DNA of 64,000 nucleotides, taken from NCBI RefSeq assembly GCF_034555935.1, contig NZ_JAYDCJ010000003.1, positions 186,001-250,000 on the forward strand, written 5' to 3'. The notes beneath the pieces were generated by a model. That model was not told the origin of the DNA. It ran no database searches and saw only the letters and a program-made list of their open reading frames with translations. Positions 36,001 through 43,736 of the stretch are shown one piece after another (position 1 is the stretch's first letter; each line of letters starts with the position of its first letter). This DNA is from Marinobacter qingdaonensis (GTDB taxonomy: Bacteria; Pseudomonadota; Gammaproteobacteria; Pseudomonadales; Oleiphilaceae). A program made the position numbers and the translations under genes.

Positions 36001-37658
36001 AAGCCATCCAGTACCTTAACCCGGCCGCAAACCGGCTGCTGGGCAGTACCCGGAAGGACCTGATTGGTCAGCCCCTACAGGGGGTGGCCTCGCTCCAGAC
36101 CATCAAGGCGCACCATTCCTTCGACTCTGTCTGGCGCACCGTTCGCAAACAGAAACGCTGGCAGGGCCAACTGGTGCTCAAGCTGCCCCATGATTCGGTC
36201 GCACTCTTGGTGTCGATCAACCTGGTGCGCGGCCCGGACAACATTGCTCCCCACTACGTCATGCTTGCCAGCGACATCACCGAGCTGAAGAAACGGGAAA
36301 AAGAGCTGAAGCGGCTGGCCACGATTGATCCGCTAACCAATCTGCCAAACCGGACCCTATTCCGGGAACGACTCCAGGAAGCGGTGGCGAGGGCCAAGCG
36401 AAAAAGCGAGCGTTTTGCCTTGATGTTCCTGGACATGGACAACTTCAAGCGCATCAACGACACCCTCGGCCACAAAACCGGGGACATGGTGCTCAAACAC
36501 CTGGCCCAGAGTGTCGGGGGGTTGATACGGGAGAACGACACCTTTGGCCGGATCAGCGGCGATGAATTTGTGTTGATTCTCGACGCCCTCTCTGACCCAT
36601 CGGACGCCCACCAGTTAGCGCAGAGAATCATCGACGAAATTTCCCGCCCCTACAAACTGGACAGTGGCGATCTGCTGCTGTCGGTCAGCGTCGGCGTCGC
36701 CATTTTTCCGGAGGACGGCGACTCGGCGGAGCTGCTGCTGCGCAACGCCGATCTGGCCATGTATCGGGCCAAGCAGCGGGGCAAGGCCCAGGTCGGGTTC
36801 GTCGACCCCGAACGCAGCGGCGTGCTGTGGGAACAGCTGCAACTGGAGGCGGCTCTGCGCCGGGGCCTCGTGGACGGCGAAGAGGTTGGCCTACACCTGA
36901 ATTTCCAACCCATTTACGACGCCGGCAACGTCAATGTCGTCAATGGCTTTGAAGTCCTTGTCCGTTGGGACCACCCGGACTTGGGGCAGCTTCCGCCCGA
37001 TCGCTTCCTGCCGATCGCCCGCTCCGCCGGATTTGCCAAGCGCTTGGATCTTTGGGTGTTTCGGCGTTTTCTGTCCCATTACGCGGAGTGGCATCACGCC
37101 CACCCTGGCGTAAGCGGCTACCGGTTCGCCCTGAACATCGATCCCAGCAACATGAGCCTGTTGACTCGCAGCCAGATCAGCGCGTTGCTTTCGAACCTGG
37201 ACGACGACGTCAATCGCCCCCGGCTGACATTGGAAATCACCGAGCACGGCCTGATCGACCACAACGACGAATTGCGCGAGGGCCTGGATTCCCTCGAGGC
37301 CATGGACGTGCGCATCTCCATCGACGATTTTGGCAGCGGCTTTTCGAATTTCGTCTACATCACCGACCTGGTGTCGATTCGGGAAATCAAGCTGGACCGG
37401 GCCATCGTCACTGAAATCGAGACCAACCCGGCCAAGCTGAAACGCCTGCGCGCCATCATCAAGATGCTCAAGGAGATCGGCTATCACATTGCCATCGAGG
37501 GAGTAGAGCACGAGGCCCAGCTGGATCTGCTGGCAGGCGCCGGCCATGACTGCGTCCAGGGTTTCCTGCTGTCCCGGCCGCTGACGGCCGAACAAACCGA
37601 AACCCTGATCTCGACCCAGGTGCACACCGGTGACGACACAGCGCCGGTCGCTAGGTAA
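33063..37658 (+). CDS. CheB-CheR-PAS-LOV-PAS-GGDEF-EAL fusion protein
   Basis: This 1531-residue cytosolic fusion starts with a CheB methylesterase domain (about 10-195; Ser20 in ASAGG, His47, Asp139 in GTGSDG). A CheR methyltransferase domain (about 215-475; GCATGEEA, SCRNVMIYF) follows, then a coiled coil of NEELQ repeats (about 640-725) and a PAS (about 730-835). A LOV domain (about 840-965) has GRNCRFLQG with the flavin-adduct Cys884, NYRKDG and GIQTDVT. Then come a PAS (about 970-1080), GGDEF (SGDEF near 1163, RxxD before it) and EAL (FEVLVRW, EITEH, DDFGSGFS, IEGVE). The start at 33063 follows GAGGTGA. It probably couples blue light to methylation and c-di-GMP. No chemotaxis gene is adjacent. 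Confidence 0.9.
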   Translation: MSAEQEVTAPSLTAIGLAASAGGLEALTDTLSSFDNLDGLVLIVAQHTSPEYESLLPSILSKSLQREVTVAHPGQRLTAGSILVIPPGFDGVVENQQIVLKKSSRSGSPHPSANALFVSLAETFGTNAVAIVLSGTGSDGAVGARAIKTRGGFVIAQEPDTAKYDGMPKATIAATAVDFILAPADMGNVIPNLRDRKPPRQPEAPDELEREPFSALFDTLQSTYNIDFRQYKDNTIFRRLSRRMLATNHTELDDYARFAAKNPNELNLLYQDLIISVTSFFRDPGIFHSVKPYLETLLKTKSPGDEIRVWVPGCATGEEAYTLAILIDQLLGSLTQSYRIQIFATDIDDGALSIARKGFYEAYSLRELDPEVRDTYFQPMGSGYQIRDFVHERILFAHHNLTLDPPFLHLDVISCRNVMIYFKPELQQKVLDIFHYGLQPKGLLLLGKSEGIASATSFENVDSRIKLFRKVPGSHAKAIQSYAQRRAENRTKPGKRAEALTRMSMEESVRQAISDQIIDRGFVVDATLEIQYIYGDLSPISQVARGKPTFNVQGLIAPQYLAELKSLIYRLRKDRVAARSAPVYDDHTLTFFEGTALEGLDQNDVELFFIRYEQQAINHPPLDGAAADSQTVMHLQHELSVNREHLQTAMEELQTSNEELQSVNEELQSSNEELQSTNEELETANEELQSSNEELVTVNEELQVKTEALNQLNSDLLNLQNSLPHPMLLVDHDLNIVHHNTACHEIFKYEFGLQGHRLTALSTEYQLPNLATLIDEACRNHKEQFVQIVGEQRYWLTVTPYENSEGRHTGAVLIFWNNTELLNTHQDLQDSITRSNLQGRALEAAQQGITIADATRTTMPLVYANDAFTRMTGYSKEEVFGRNCRFLQGPGTSPEARERLSQAVAEGRHFSGQLVNYRKDGSEFYNWLELSPIFEGNKLTHFVGIQTDVTDLVQSEKDSAFSRSVFENTQESILILSEDQAIQYLNPAANRLLGSTRKDLIGQPLQGVASLQTIKAHHSFDSVWRTVRKQKRWQGQLVLKLPHDSVALLVSINLVRGPDNIAPHYVMLASDITELKKREKELKRLATIDPLTNLPNRTLFRERLQEAVARAKRKSERFALMFLDMDNFKRINDTLGHKTGDMVLKHLAQSVGGLIRENDTFGRISGDEFVLILDALSDPSDAHQLAQRIIDEISRPYKLDSGDLLLSVSVGVAIFPEDGDSAELLLRNADLAMYRAKQRGKAQVGFVDPERSGVLWEQLQLEAALRRGLVDGEEVGLHLNFQPIYDAGNVNVVNGFEVLVRWDHPDLGQLPPDRFLPIARSAGFAKRLDLWVFRRFLSHYAEWHHAHPGVSGYRFALNIDPSNMSLLTRSQISALLSNLDDDVNRPRLTLEITEHGLIDHNDELREGLDSLEAMDVRISIDDFGSGFSNFVYITDLVSIREIKLDRAIVTEIETNPAKLKRLRAIIKMLKEIGYHIAIEGVEHEAQLDLLAGAGHDCVQGFLLSRPLTAEQTETLISTQVHTGDDTAPVAR

Positions 37659-38829
37659 CCAGGGAGTGCAGCTCAACCCGGTTACGGCCTTTGCGTTTGG
37701 CCTCGTACATGGCCTGGTCGGCGGCGCGCATCAAGTCGGAAAAATCCTCACGCGTGGGCTGGGTGGCAACGCCACCGATGCTGGCCGACAGGTGCAGCGG
37801 CAGGCCATTGACGATCTGGCCCCGCTCCTCGAGTTTGCGCCGTAACCGGGCGGTGATGGCTTCCACCTCGTGACGATCGTTGGTGTTGAGCACTGCCGCG
37901 AACTCCTCGCCACCGATACGCCCCACCACGTCCTCGTCCCGCAGTTCCTCCACCATGATCCGCGCCACCATCTGCAGGGCCTGATCGCCCACGTCGTGAC
38001 CCCAGCGATCGTTGATCCGTTTGAAGTAGTCGAGATCGATCATCAGCACGGTGATGGACTGGCGCGCCCGTTTGGCCCGGTCCAGGGCGGCGGCGCCCAG
38101 TTGCAGGAACGAGCGTCGGTTGTGCAACTGGGTCAGCTCATCCCGCTCCGCCAGAAAACGCAGGCTGCGCTCGGCCTCGGTGAATGCCAGCAGGGGCAGA
38201 GCCATGGCCGTGGCCGAGGCCAGCAACAGGTGATTGGCCAGGATCAGCGTGAGCACGGCCTCGAGATCCACCGACACCAGACCGGCGCGATCGCCAACGA
38301 TCACCAGCACCTGGGTCATCAGCAGCAAGCCATGGACCGCGAACAGGGTTTGCAGGATACGGAACGGCAAGCGCGGTTTGCGCCGGATGGTGAGCAGCCG
38401 GCCGATGGCGAGCGCAAACAGCAGTGCGGAAAACAGAGCGGTCAGCAACCGGGCCAGGATGGCATCGCTGTGGAAGCAGATCAGCAGACCCGCCACGTAC
38501 ACCACACCGGCGACGGTCAGAAACCGGGACGAGCGCCGCGTGCCGGTGGCCGACACCCCCATCAGGCTGTGGATACCCGCCAGCACCAGCAAGGGCGAGG
38601 CGCCCAGCAGCAAATGGGCCGCCAGCACGGTCAGCAGTGGCAGATCCACCAGGGTCCGGGCGCCGGCGAGCAGGCTGCCCAGCACGAAGGTGGCGCAGGC
38701 CAGGGCCCAGAGCCGAAAGCAGGCCTGGCGCCGACGCAGGTGGTAAACCGCCCACAACAGTCCACCGACCAGCAGGTTGACTGCAATCGACAGCAGCATG
38801 AGTGTCGGCAGATGCACATTCAGATCCAT
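37651..38829 (-). CDS. Membrane-bound diguanylate cyclase
   Basis: This 392-residue inner-membrane protein has about six or seven hydrophobic segments (residues 5-215) and a C-terminal GGDEF domain (about 225-385) with an intact GGEEF in GRIGGEEFAAVL and an upstream inhibitory RDED (RxxD). It makes c-di-GMP from GTP with product feedback. The membrane part matches no sensor family I can name. The gene converges on the CheB-CheR-LOV fusion and overlaps its 3' end by eight bases. Confidence 0.92.
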   Translation of the reverse strand: MDLNVHLPTLMLLSIAVNLLVGGLLWAVYHLRRRQACFRLWALACATFVLGSLLAGARTLVDLPLLTVLAAHLLLGASPLLVLAGIHSLMGVSATGTRRSSRFLTVAGVVYVAGLLICFHSDAILARLLTALFSALLFALAIGRLLTIRRKPRLPFRILQTLFAVHGLLLMTQVLVIVGDRAGLVSVDLEAVLTLILANHLLLASATAMALPLLAFTEAERSLRFLAERDELTQLHNRRSFLQLGAAALDRAKRARQSITVLMIDLDYFKRINDRWGHDVGDQALQMVARIMVEELRDEDVVGRIGGEEFAAVLNTNDRHEVEAITARLRRKLEERGQIVNGLPLHLSASIGGVATQPTREDFSDLMRAADQAMYEAKRKGRNRVELHSLVT

Positions 38830-39012
38830 TGAGTCATCGTCCTCCGGGGGTCTGCCAGCCTATGGGCCGGATACACCCACATGACTTCACAGGGTAGCAG
38901 CCGCGGGCCGGCCTGCGGTGGCGGAGTTTGTAGCGATTGGTATCTCCAGCGTCACGTTTTTTTACCCGGCGGCCAAGATGTCGTAGGCTCTATTCCTTTA
39001 GATAGTTCGTAT

Positions 39013-39054
39013 GCTACCTGAAACCGACCGACGGCTACCTGAAACCGACCAACG
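39013..39054. repeat. Two tandem 21-bp direct repeats before nfsA
   Basis: Two adjacent 21-base copies beginning GCTACCTGAAACCGACC differ at a single base and end nine bases before the nfsA GTG. They may be a duplicated operator half-site or a recent slippage product. No regulator is evident nearby. Confidence 0.6.
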
Positions 39055-39063
39055 GAGAGTCCC

Positions 39064-39801
39064 GTGAACGCCACCATCGATCTGCTGCAATCCCACCGCT
39101 CCATCCGCAAGTTTACCGATCAGAAGATCCCGCGCGAGCTGCTGCTCGATCTGATCCGGGCCGGCCAGTGCGCGGCCACCTCCAACCACGTCCAGGCCTA
39201 TTCGGTCATTCACGTGGTGAACCCGGACAACCGCCGGGCCATCGCCGAACTGGCGGGCGGCCAGGCCTACATTGCCGAGTGTTCGGATTTCCTGGTGTTT
39301 TGCGCCGACATGAAGCGGTCCACGGAAGCGGCGGAACGGGCCGGAGCGGACGTCATCCGCGGCACCACCGAGCAGCTGGTGGTGGCGAGCGTGGATACCG
39401 CGCTGATGGCCCAGAACGTGGCGATCGCCGCCGAGTCGGAAGGGCTGGGGCTGTGCTACATCGGCGGCATCCGCAACAACCCGGCCGAGATCAGCAGCCT
39501 GCTGCGTCTGCCCGAGCACGTCTACCCGGTCTTCGGCATGTGCCTGGGCTACCCGGACCAGGCTCCGGAAGTAAAGCCCCGGCTGTCGGTGGATACCATC
39601 CTCAAGCAGGACTACTACCAGGACGAGGAAGACCAGAACCGGGTCGCCGAATTCGACGACACCATGCATCGGTATTACCGCGAGCGTACCGGCGGCAACA
39701 AGGACACCACCTGGTCCGAACAGCTGAAACCGCTGTTCACCACCAAGCTCCGTCCGCACATGAAGAGCTTCCTGCAGGATCGCGGCTTCGACGTGAAGTG
39801 A
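39064..39801 (+). CDS. nfsA: Oxygen-insensitive NADPH nitroreductase NfsA
   Basis: This 245-residue FMN-dependent reductase of the NfsA/FRP group shows the start HRSIRKFTDQKIPRELL, the FMN-binding segment GLGLCYIGGIRNNP and the NfsA-type FGMCLGYPDQAPEVKPRL. It reduces nitro compounds and quinones by two electrons using NADPH in the cytoplasm. The start is GTG 39064 with GGAGAG upstream. A 234-base intergenic region with tandem repeats precedes it. Confidence 0.93.
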   Translation: MNATIDLLQSHRSIRKFTDQKIPRELLLDLIRAGQCAATSNHVQAYSVIHVVNPDNRRAIAELAGGQAYIAECSDFLVFCADMKRSTEAAERAGADVIRGTTEQLVVASVDTALMAQNVAIAAESEGLGLCYIGGIRNNPAEISSLLRLPEHVYPVFGMCLGYPDQAPEVKPRLSVDTILKQDYYQDEEDQNRVAEFDDTMHRYYRERTGGNKDTTWSEQLKPLFTTKLRPHMKSFLQDRGFDVK

Positions 39802-39830
39802 TGGCCCGGTCAGGGGTCAAAGGTTAAGGG

Positions 39831-40637
39831 TCAGGGAGCCACCTTCTGCCAGACCGTCAGTTCCGAGAAACTGTGCTGGAATTTGTTGCGGGTCTCCCGA
39901 ATCACGAACGGCAGGCTGCGCGCCTCCCCCAATTGCCGGAACTGGGGCGCCAGCATGTCCCGCAGGCCATCTAGGGTGGTGTATTCCTCGCCATCCTTCA
40001 TGAACCCGCCGACCCAGGCCTCCCGTGGGGTGTATTCCTCCAACCAGGTGTAGGGCGAGGCGATGACCAGCAGGCCACCCTCGTTCAGCCGCTGGTGAAT
40101 TCGGGTCAGGAACCGGGCCGGCTCGTACAACCGGTCGATGAGATTCCCCGCCAGCACCAGGTCGTAACCGGTGAATGTGGCGTTCAGGTCACAGGCGTCA
40201 CCCTGATGGAACGCCACCCGCGCCGCCGCCTGTTCCAGGCCCAGTGAGGCCAGGGTGCGTTCGTGGTAGCTAACCAGCTCGCCCTCCTCCGGGCGGGCGT
40301 AGCCGATGCGTTTCTCCGTCGCCATTTCCACGCACTTGCGGATGAAGTTGGCGGAGTAGTCGATGCCGTCCACATGATCGAACTTGCGTGCCAATTCGAA
40401 ACTGGTGCGCCCGCAGGCACACCCGATGTCCAGGGCCCGGCCCAGTGGCCGTCCGTCCATGGCGTCCAGCGCCACCTCCGCCAGCTCCCTGGGGAAATTC
40501 GGTTCCCCGTGCCACTGCTCGCCAAAATGAAACTCCAGGTACTGGGCCAGGGCGGTGTCGTCTTCATAGAACGCGTGTTGCTGCACAGAGTCATCCTCCG
40601 GTTGTGGGTGGGGCGCGCGGTCGGGTGTCGGCGTCAT
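39831..40637 (-). CDS. Putative 4-mercaptohistidine N1-methyltransferase (OvoA C-terminal-like)
   Basis: This 268-residue SAM-dependent methyltransferase has motif I RALDIGCACGRTSFELA (about residues 66-82), acidic GIDYSANFI and motif III DLVLAGNLIDRLYEP. The SPYTWLEEYTPREAWVGGF segment is characteristic of the OvoA C-terminal family, which methylates 5-sulfanyl-histidine in ovothiol synthesis. It is free-standing; no OvoA sulfoxide synthase lies in the window. The ATG overlaps the MscS stop (ATGA), so it is translated with that channel. The family call rests on pattern recognition. Confidence 0.8.
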   Translation of the reverse strand: MTPTPDRAPHPQPEDDSVQQHAFYEDDTALAQYLEFHFGEQWHGEPNFPRELAEVALDAMDGRPLGRALDIGCACGRTSFELARKFDHVDGIDYSANFIRKCVEMATEKRIGYARPEEGELVSYHERTLASLGLEQAAARVAFHQGDACDLNATFTGYDLVLAGNLIDRLYEPARFLTRIHQRLNEGGLLVIASPYTWLEEYTPREAWVGGFMKDGEEYTTLDGLRDMLAPQFRQLGEARSLPFVIRETRNKFQHSFSELTVWQKVAP

Positions 40638-41779
40638 TTGCCGGCCAGTTTCGGGTACAGGGGCTCCAGCACCGGCCTCAGGCCCTTGGCGTCGTCAATG
40701 AACAGCTGCAAATGCGGGAACGGGATCTCGATGCCGGCCTTATCCAGGGCGGTCTTGATCTCCTCCAGCAGCTCCGCCTTGATGGTGGGCTGGACATCCA
40801 GGTTGTCGGGGCCGATCCAGGCCTGCACCGTCAGGTCGATGGACGAATCGCCCAGGCTCGACAGCAGCACCCGGGGCTGCATATCGGCCACGTGCAGCAC
40901 CTCCGGGTGCTGGTCCAGGAGCGGCATGATGACCTGCCGGGCGGCCTCGGCCGACTCCTTGTAGGCGATACCGACCGGGATGTTCAACCGGATCGCGCCC
41001 TCGGTGCTGTAGTTGACGATCTCGGACGAGGCCACGCTGTCGTTCGGAATCATCGTGAAGATATTGTCCCGGGTCCGCAACCAGGTGGTGCGCAGGGCAA
41101 TTTTCACCACCTTGCCGTCCTGACCGTTGATAGTGACCCAGTCGCCGATGCGGAACGGGCGTTCGATGAGCAGGGTCACACCGGCAATGAAATTGGACAG
41201 GGTCGACTGGGCGGCAAACCCCACGGCGATGCCAACAATGCCCAGGCCGGCGACGATGGACAGTACGTCAAACCCGAACTGCGCCAGCACCGTGACGGCA
41301 CCGAAGGCCACCAGCAGGACCGAGAACAGGTTATCCACCAGCTGCCGGATCGACGGGTCCAGGTGCGCCCGCTGCATGGACTCGGCAATCACCCGCCCCA
41401 GCACCAGCCAGGCGACGTAGAAGCCCAGGGCAATAAAGCCGGCCTTGGCCACCGACTGCAGCAACTCGGGGCCGGCGCCAAACTGGGCCAACACGGTCAG
41501 CAGGAACACCAGGCCAACCAGGTAACGCAGGCCCGAACGCACGTGGGCAAACACCAGGCCACCGGCCCGTTTCTGACCCACCAGGGTCTTGAGCACGGTC
41601 ACCAGCACCAGATAGATGCCGGCGTAGAGCGCCAGGTAGACCATCAGAATCAGCAGCTGGCTCAGCAGGCCAACACCCAGGCCACCCCAGTCCAGCTGGC
41701 CGGCCCCCAGGGCAGCAAAGGAATCCCCCAGATTCTTCTGGAGCTGCTCGATCACCGCCTGCCAGGTGCTGTCCGCCAT
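40634..41779 (-). CDS. MscS-family mechanosensitive channel
   Basis: This 381-residue inner-membrane channel opens under membrane tension in hypo-osmotic shock. Four to five hydrophobic segments end in the pore helix region GLGIVGIAVGFAAQSTLSNF (about residues 195-215), followed by LIERPFRIGDWV and the cytoplasmic beta and alpha/beta domains. The start at 41779 (MADSTWQ) is chosen for AAAAGGA upstream. It overlaps the downstream methyltransferase gene. Confidence 0.93.
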   Translation of the reverse strand: MADSTWQAVIEQLQKNLGDSFAALGAGQLDWGGLGVGLLSQLLILMVYLALYAGIYLVLVTVLKTLVGQKRAGGLVFAHVRSGLRYLVGLVFLLTVLAQFGAGPELLQSVAKAGFIALGFYVAWLVLGRVIAESMQRAHLDPSIRQLVDNLFSVLLVAFGAVTVLAQFGFDVLSIVAGLGIVGIAVGFAAQSTLSNFIAGVTLLIERPFRIGDWVTINGQDGKVVKIALRTTWLRTRDNIFTMIPNDSVASSEIVNYSTEGAIRLNIPVGIAYKESAEAARQVIMPLLDQHPEVLHVADMQPRVLLSSLGDSSIDLTVQAWIGPDNLDVQPTIKAELLEEIKTALDKAGIEIPFPHLQLFIDDAKGLRPVLEPLYPKLAGK

Positions 41780-41894
41780 GGTTGTTGTCCTTTTCCGATC
41801 CCTCACCTCGGCCACCATGGTGGCCATAACCCCTGCTATCTTAGGGGGATACCCGAATTATGGATCAATACCGACAATAACGCAGGGCACCACC

Positions 41895-42671
41895 ATGACC
41901 GCCACTCCCGTACTCACCGATGCCACTGACGGCATTTTTACCATCACCCTGAACCGGCCGGAGCACCGCAACGCCGTCGACCGTCCCACCGCCGATGCCC
42001 TGCGTCGGGCGTTCGTGGAGTTCGAGCAAAACGACGACCTGAAGGTTGCCATCCTGTGCGGGGCCGGCGGCAACTTCTGCGCCGGCGCCGACCTCACTGC
42101 GTTGGACGACCCGGACCGACGCAACGACGTGGATCCCCACGGTACCGGCCACGGGCCCATGGGCCCGACCCGCATGGCCCTGTCGAAACCGGTGATCGCC
42201 GCGGTGTCTGGCTACGCCGTGGCCGGTGGCCTGGAACTGGCGCTGATGTGCGACCTGCGGGTGGCGGAAACCTCCGCGGTGTTCGGGGTGTTCTGCCGGC
42301 GCTGGGGCGTACCGCTGATCGATGGTGGCACCGTCCGCCTGCCCCGGATCGTGGGCCAGGGCCACGCCATGGACATGATTCTGACCGGCCGCCCGGTATC
42401 GGCGCAGGAGGCCCAGGGCATGGGCCTGGCCAATCGCGTAGTGGCCGAGGGTACGGCCCTGGCGGCAGCCCGGCAGCTGGCGCAGACCCTGGCCGGTTTC
42501 CCCCAGCGCTGCCTGCTGGCCGATCGGGCCTCGGCCCTGCGCCAATGGGACCTGCCAGCACCGGAGGCGCTGGTGGCGGAAGGAGCCGGGGGTTACCCGG
42601 TGGTGTTCGCGGAAGCGGTCGAGGGCGCCCGCCGGTTCAAAGCCGGGGCTGGCCGCCACGGTCAGTTTTGA
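41895..42671 (+). CDS. Enoyl-CoA hydratase/isomerase family protein
   Basis: This 258-residue crotonase-fold protein starts FTITLNRPEHRNAVDRPT. The oxyanion region GAGGNFCAGADLTALDD (about residues 55-71) and AVSGYAVAGGLELALMCDLRV are typical. The two catalytic glutamates of true hydratases are not obvious (the second region reads FCRRWGVPLIDGG), so it may be a hydratase/isomerase variant. The start at 41895 follows AGGG. Its 3' end overlaps the convergent Nmad3 gene by 35 bases. Confidence 0.9.
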   Translation: MTATPVLTDATDGIFTITLNRPEHRNAVDRPTADALRRAFVEFEQNDDLKVAILCGAGGNFCAGADLTALDDPDRRNDVDPHGTGHGPMGPTRMALSKPVIAAVSGYAVAGGLELALMCDLRVAETSAVFGVFCRRWGVPLIDGGTVRLPRIVGQGHAMDMILTGRPVSAQEAQGMGLANRVVAEGTALAAARQLAQTLAGFPQRCLLADRASALRQWDLPAPEALVAEGAGGYPVVFAEAVEGARRFKAGAGRHGQF

Positions 42672-43509
42672 GCAGGCCGGCCAACCAGGGTTCCAGCTCC
42701 GGGTAGGCCGCCAGGTCGAGCACAAACTCCTGCCCCCGGGCCGCGCATTGCAGATAGCACCAGGGTGGCTCCAGGCGCCAGCGTGTCGGGCTGGCGTGGT
42801 AACTCAGGGGTGCCCGGTGCTCGCCCGGATAAAAACCCGACGGCAACCGCCACCGGGTGGGCAGTCGACCCTCCGGATCGGTCAGCACCTGCGCCGGCGC
42901 CAGGCCGGCGAAGACACCGCTGCCAGCCACCGGGTCCGGGCAATCCGACCAGCGAAAGCCGTCCGAGGCCAGGTACAGGGTATTGCCCGGATCGGGTCGG
43001 CCATGGCAATGGGGGTGATAGCGGGCCCAGGGCAAGGCGTCCTCGGCCAGGTCGTCCACGGACCGCACCTCAGCCACGTGCAACCAGCCCCAGATGGCGT
43101 GAAACGGCCGGCTGCCGGGCACGAACCGCCACCGGCGCCGGTGCATTTCCGCCCGCCGAAACAACCCGAAAAACACAAACAGGTCCCCGGCCGTCACCCC
43201 CTGATTGCGCAGATGCCCCTGGGCCGAGCCGGTTTGCCCCAGCAGTGGTCGCCAGCCTTGGGCCCGGGGGTAGGCCTCGGCCGACAGGTCCGGGTCCAGG
43301 TGGGCACCGTCACCGGCACCGACCCGACCACCACTGAGATCCCGGACCAGCTTGCCCAACCGGCGCTCACCAAAGCGCACCTGATCGTAGCGGATACCGG
43401 AACTGGCATCGGGGATCGGCAGGACACACAGGGAGCCGTCGGGCAGCACCGGACTGGGACAGCCGCCGGCGGACGAATCAAACCCTTTCCGACTCAGAAT
43501 CAGGCGCAT
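42637..43509 (-). CDS. Nmad3-like protein (nucleotide modification associated domain 3)
   Basis: This 290-residue protein has the N-terminal signature LILSRKGFDSSAGGCPSPVL, then PDGSLCVLPIPD, with GDLFVFFGLFRR in the middle. It matches Nmad3 as I remember the family, which was proposed from comparative genomics of modified-base systems and has no demonstrated reaction. No other DNA-modification or phage genes are nearby, so this is a solitary chromosomal copy. The ATG is at 43509. The 3' end overlaps the enoyl-CoA hydratase gene. Confidence 0.68.
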   Translation of the reverse strand: MRLILSRKGFDSSAGGCPSPVLPDGSLCVLPIPDASSGIRYDQVRFGERRLGKLVRDLSGGRVGAGDGAHLDPDLSAEAYPRAQGWRPLLGQTGSAQGHLRNQGVTAGDLFVFFGLFRRAEMHRRRWRFVPGSRPFHAIWGWLHVAEVRSVDDLAEDALPWARYHPHCHGRPDPGNTLYLASDGFRWSDCPDPVAGSGVFAGLAPAQVLTDPEGRLPTRWRLPSGFYPGEHRAPLSYHASPTRWRLEPPWCYLQCAARGQEFVLDLAAYPELEPWLAGLLKTDRGGQPRL

Positions 43510-43736
43510 GGCATCACCGTAAAACTATCCGCTCTGGTGCACTGGGTGAATGGAGAATGAAGAATAAAGAGGGCATGAATGGATGGAAGCCCCTGTGATT
43601 GCGAGGGCCATGCTAACGCAACCGTCCAGCGAATGCCCGTGCGCCCGCCCGCACACGGGTCGGGTTGAAAGCGCCCCAGCCAGCACCCATGATTGCCTGC
43701 ACACGTTTCCATCACCCTTCACAATCCGGGATCTGC

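Noticed and set aside
42637..43509. Evidence of a prophage or DNA-modification island around the Nmad3 gene
   Set aside because: Neighbours are ordinary metabolic genes and no integrase, structural or methyltransferase genes are present.
43510..43736. Short open frames between the Nmad3 gene and the LLM monooxygenase
   Set aside because: They have no ribosome-binding sites or recognisable sequence; I see only a likely promoter region and a weak GC-rich hairpin.
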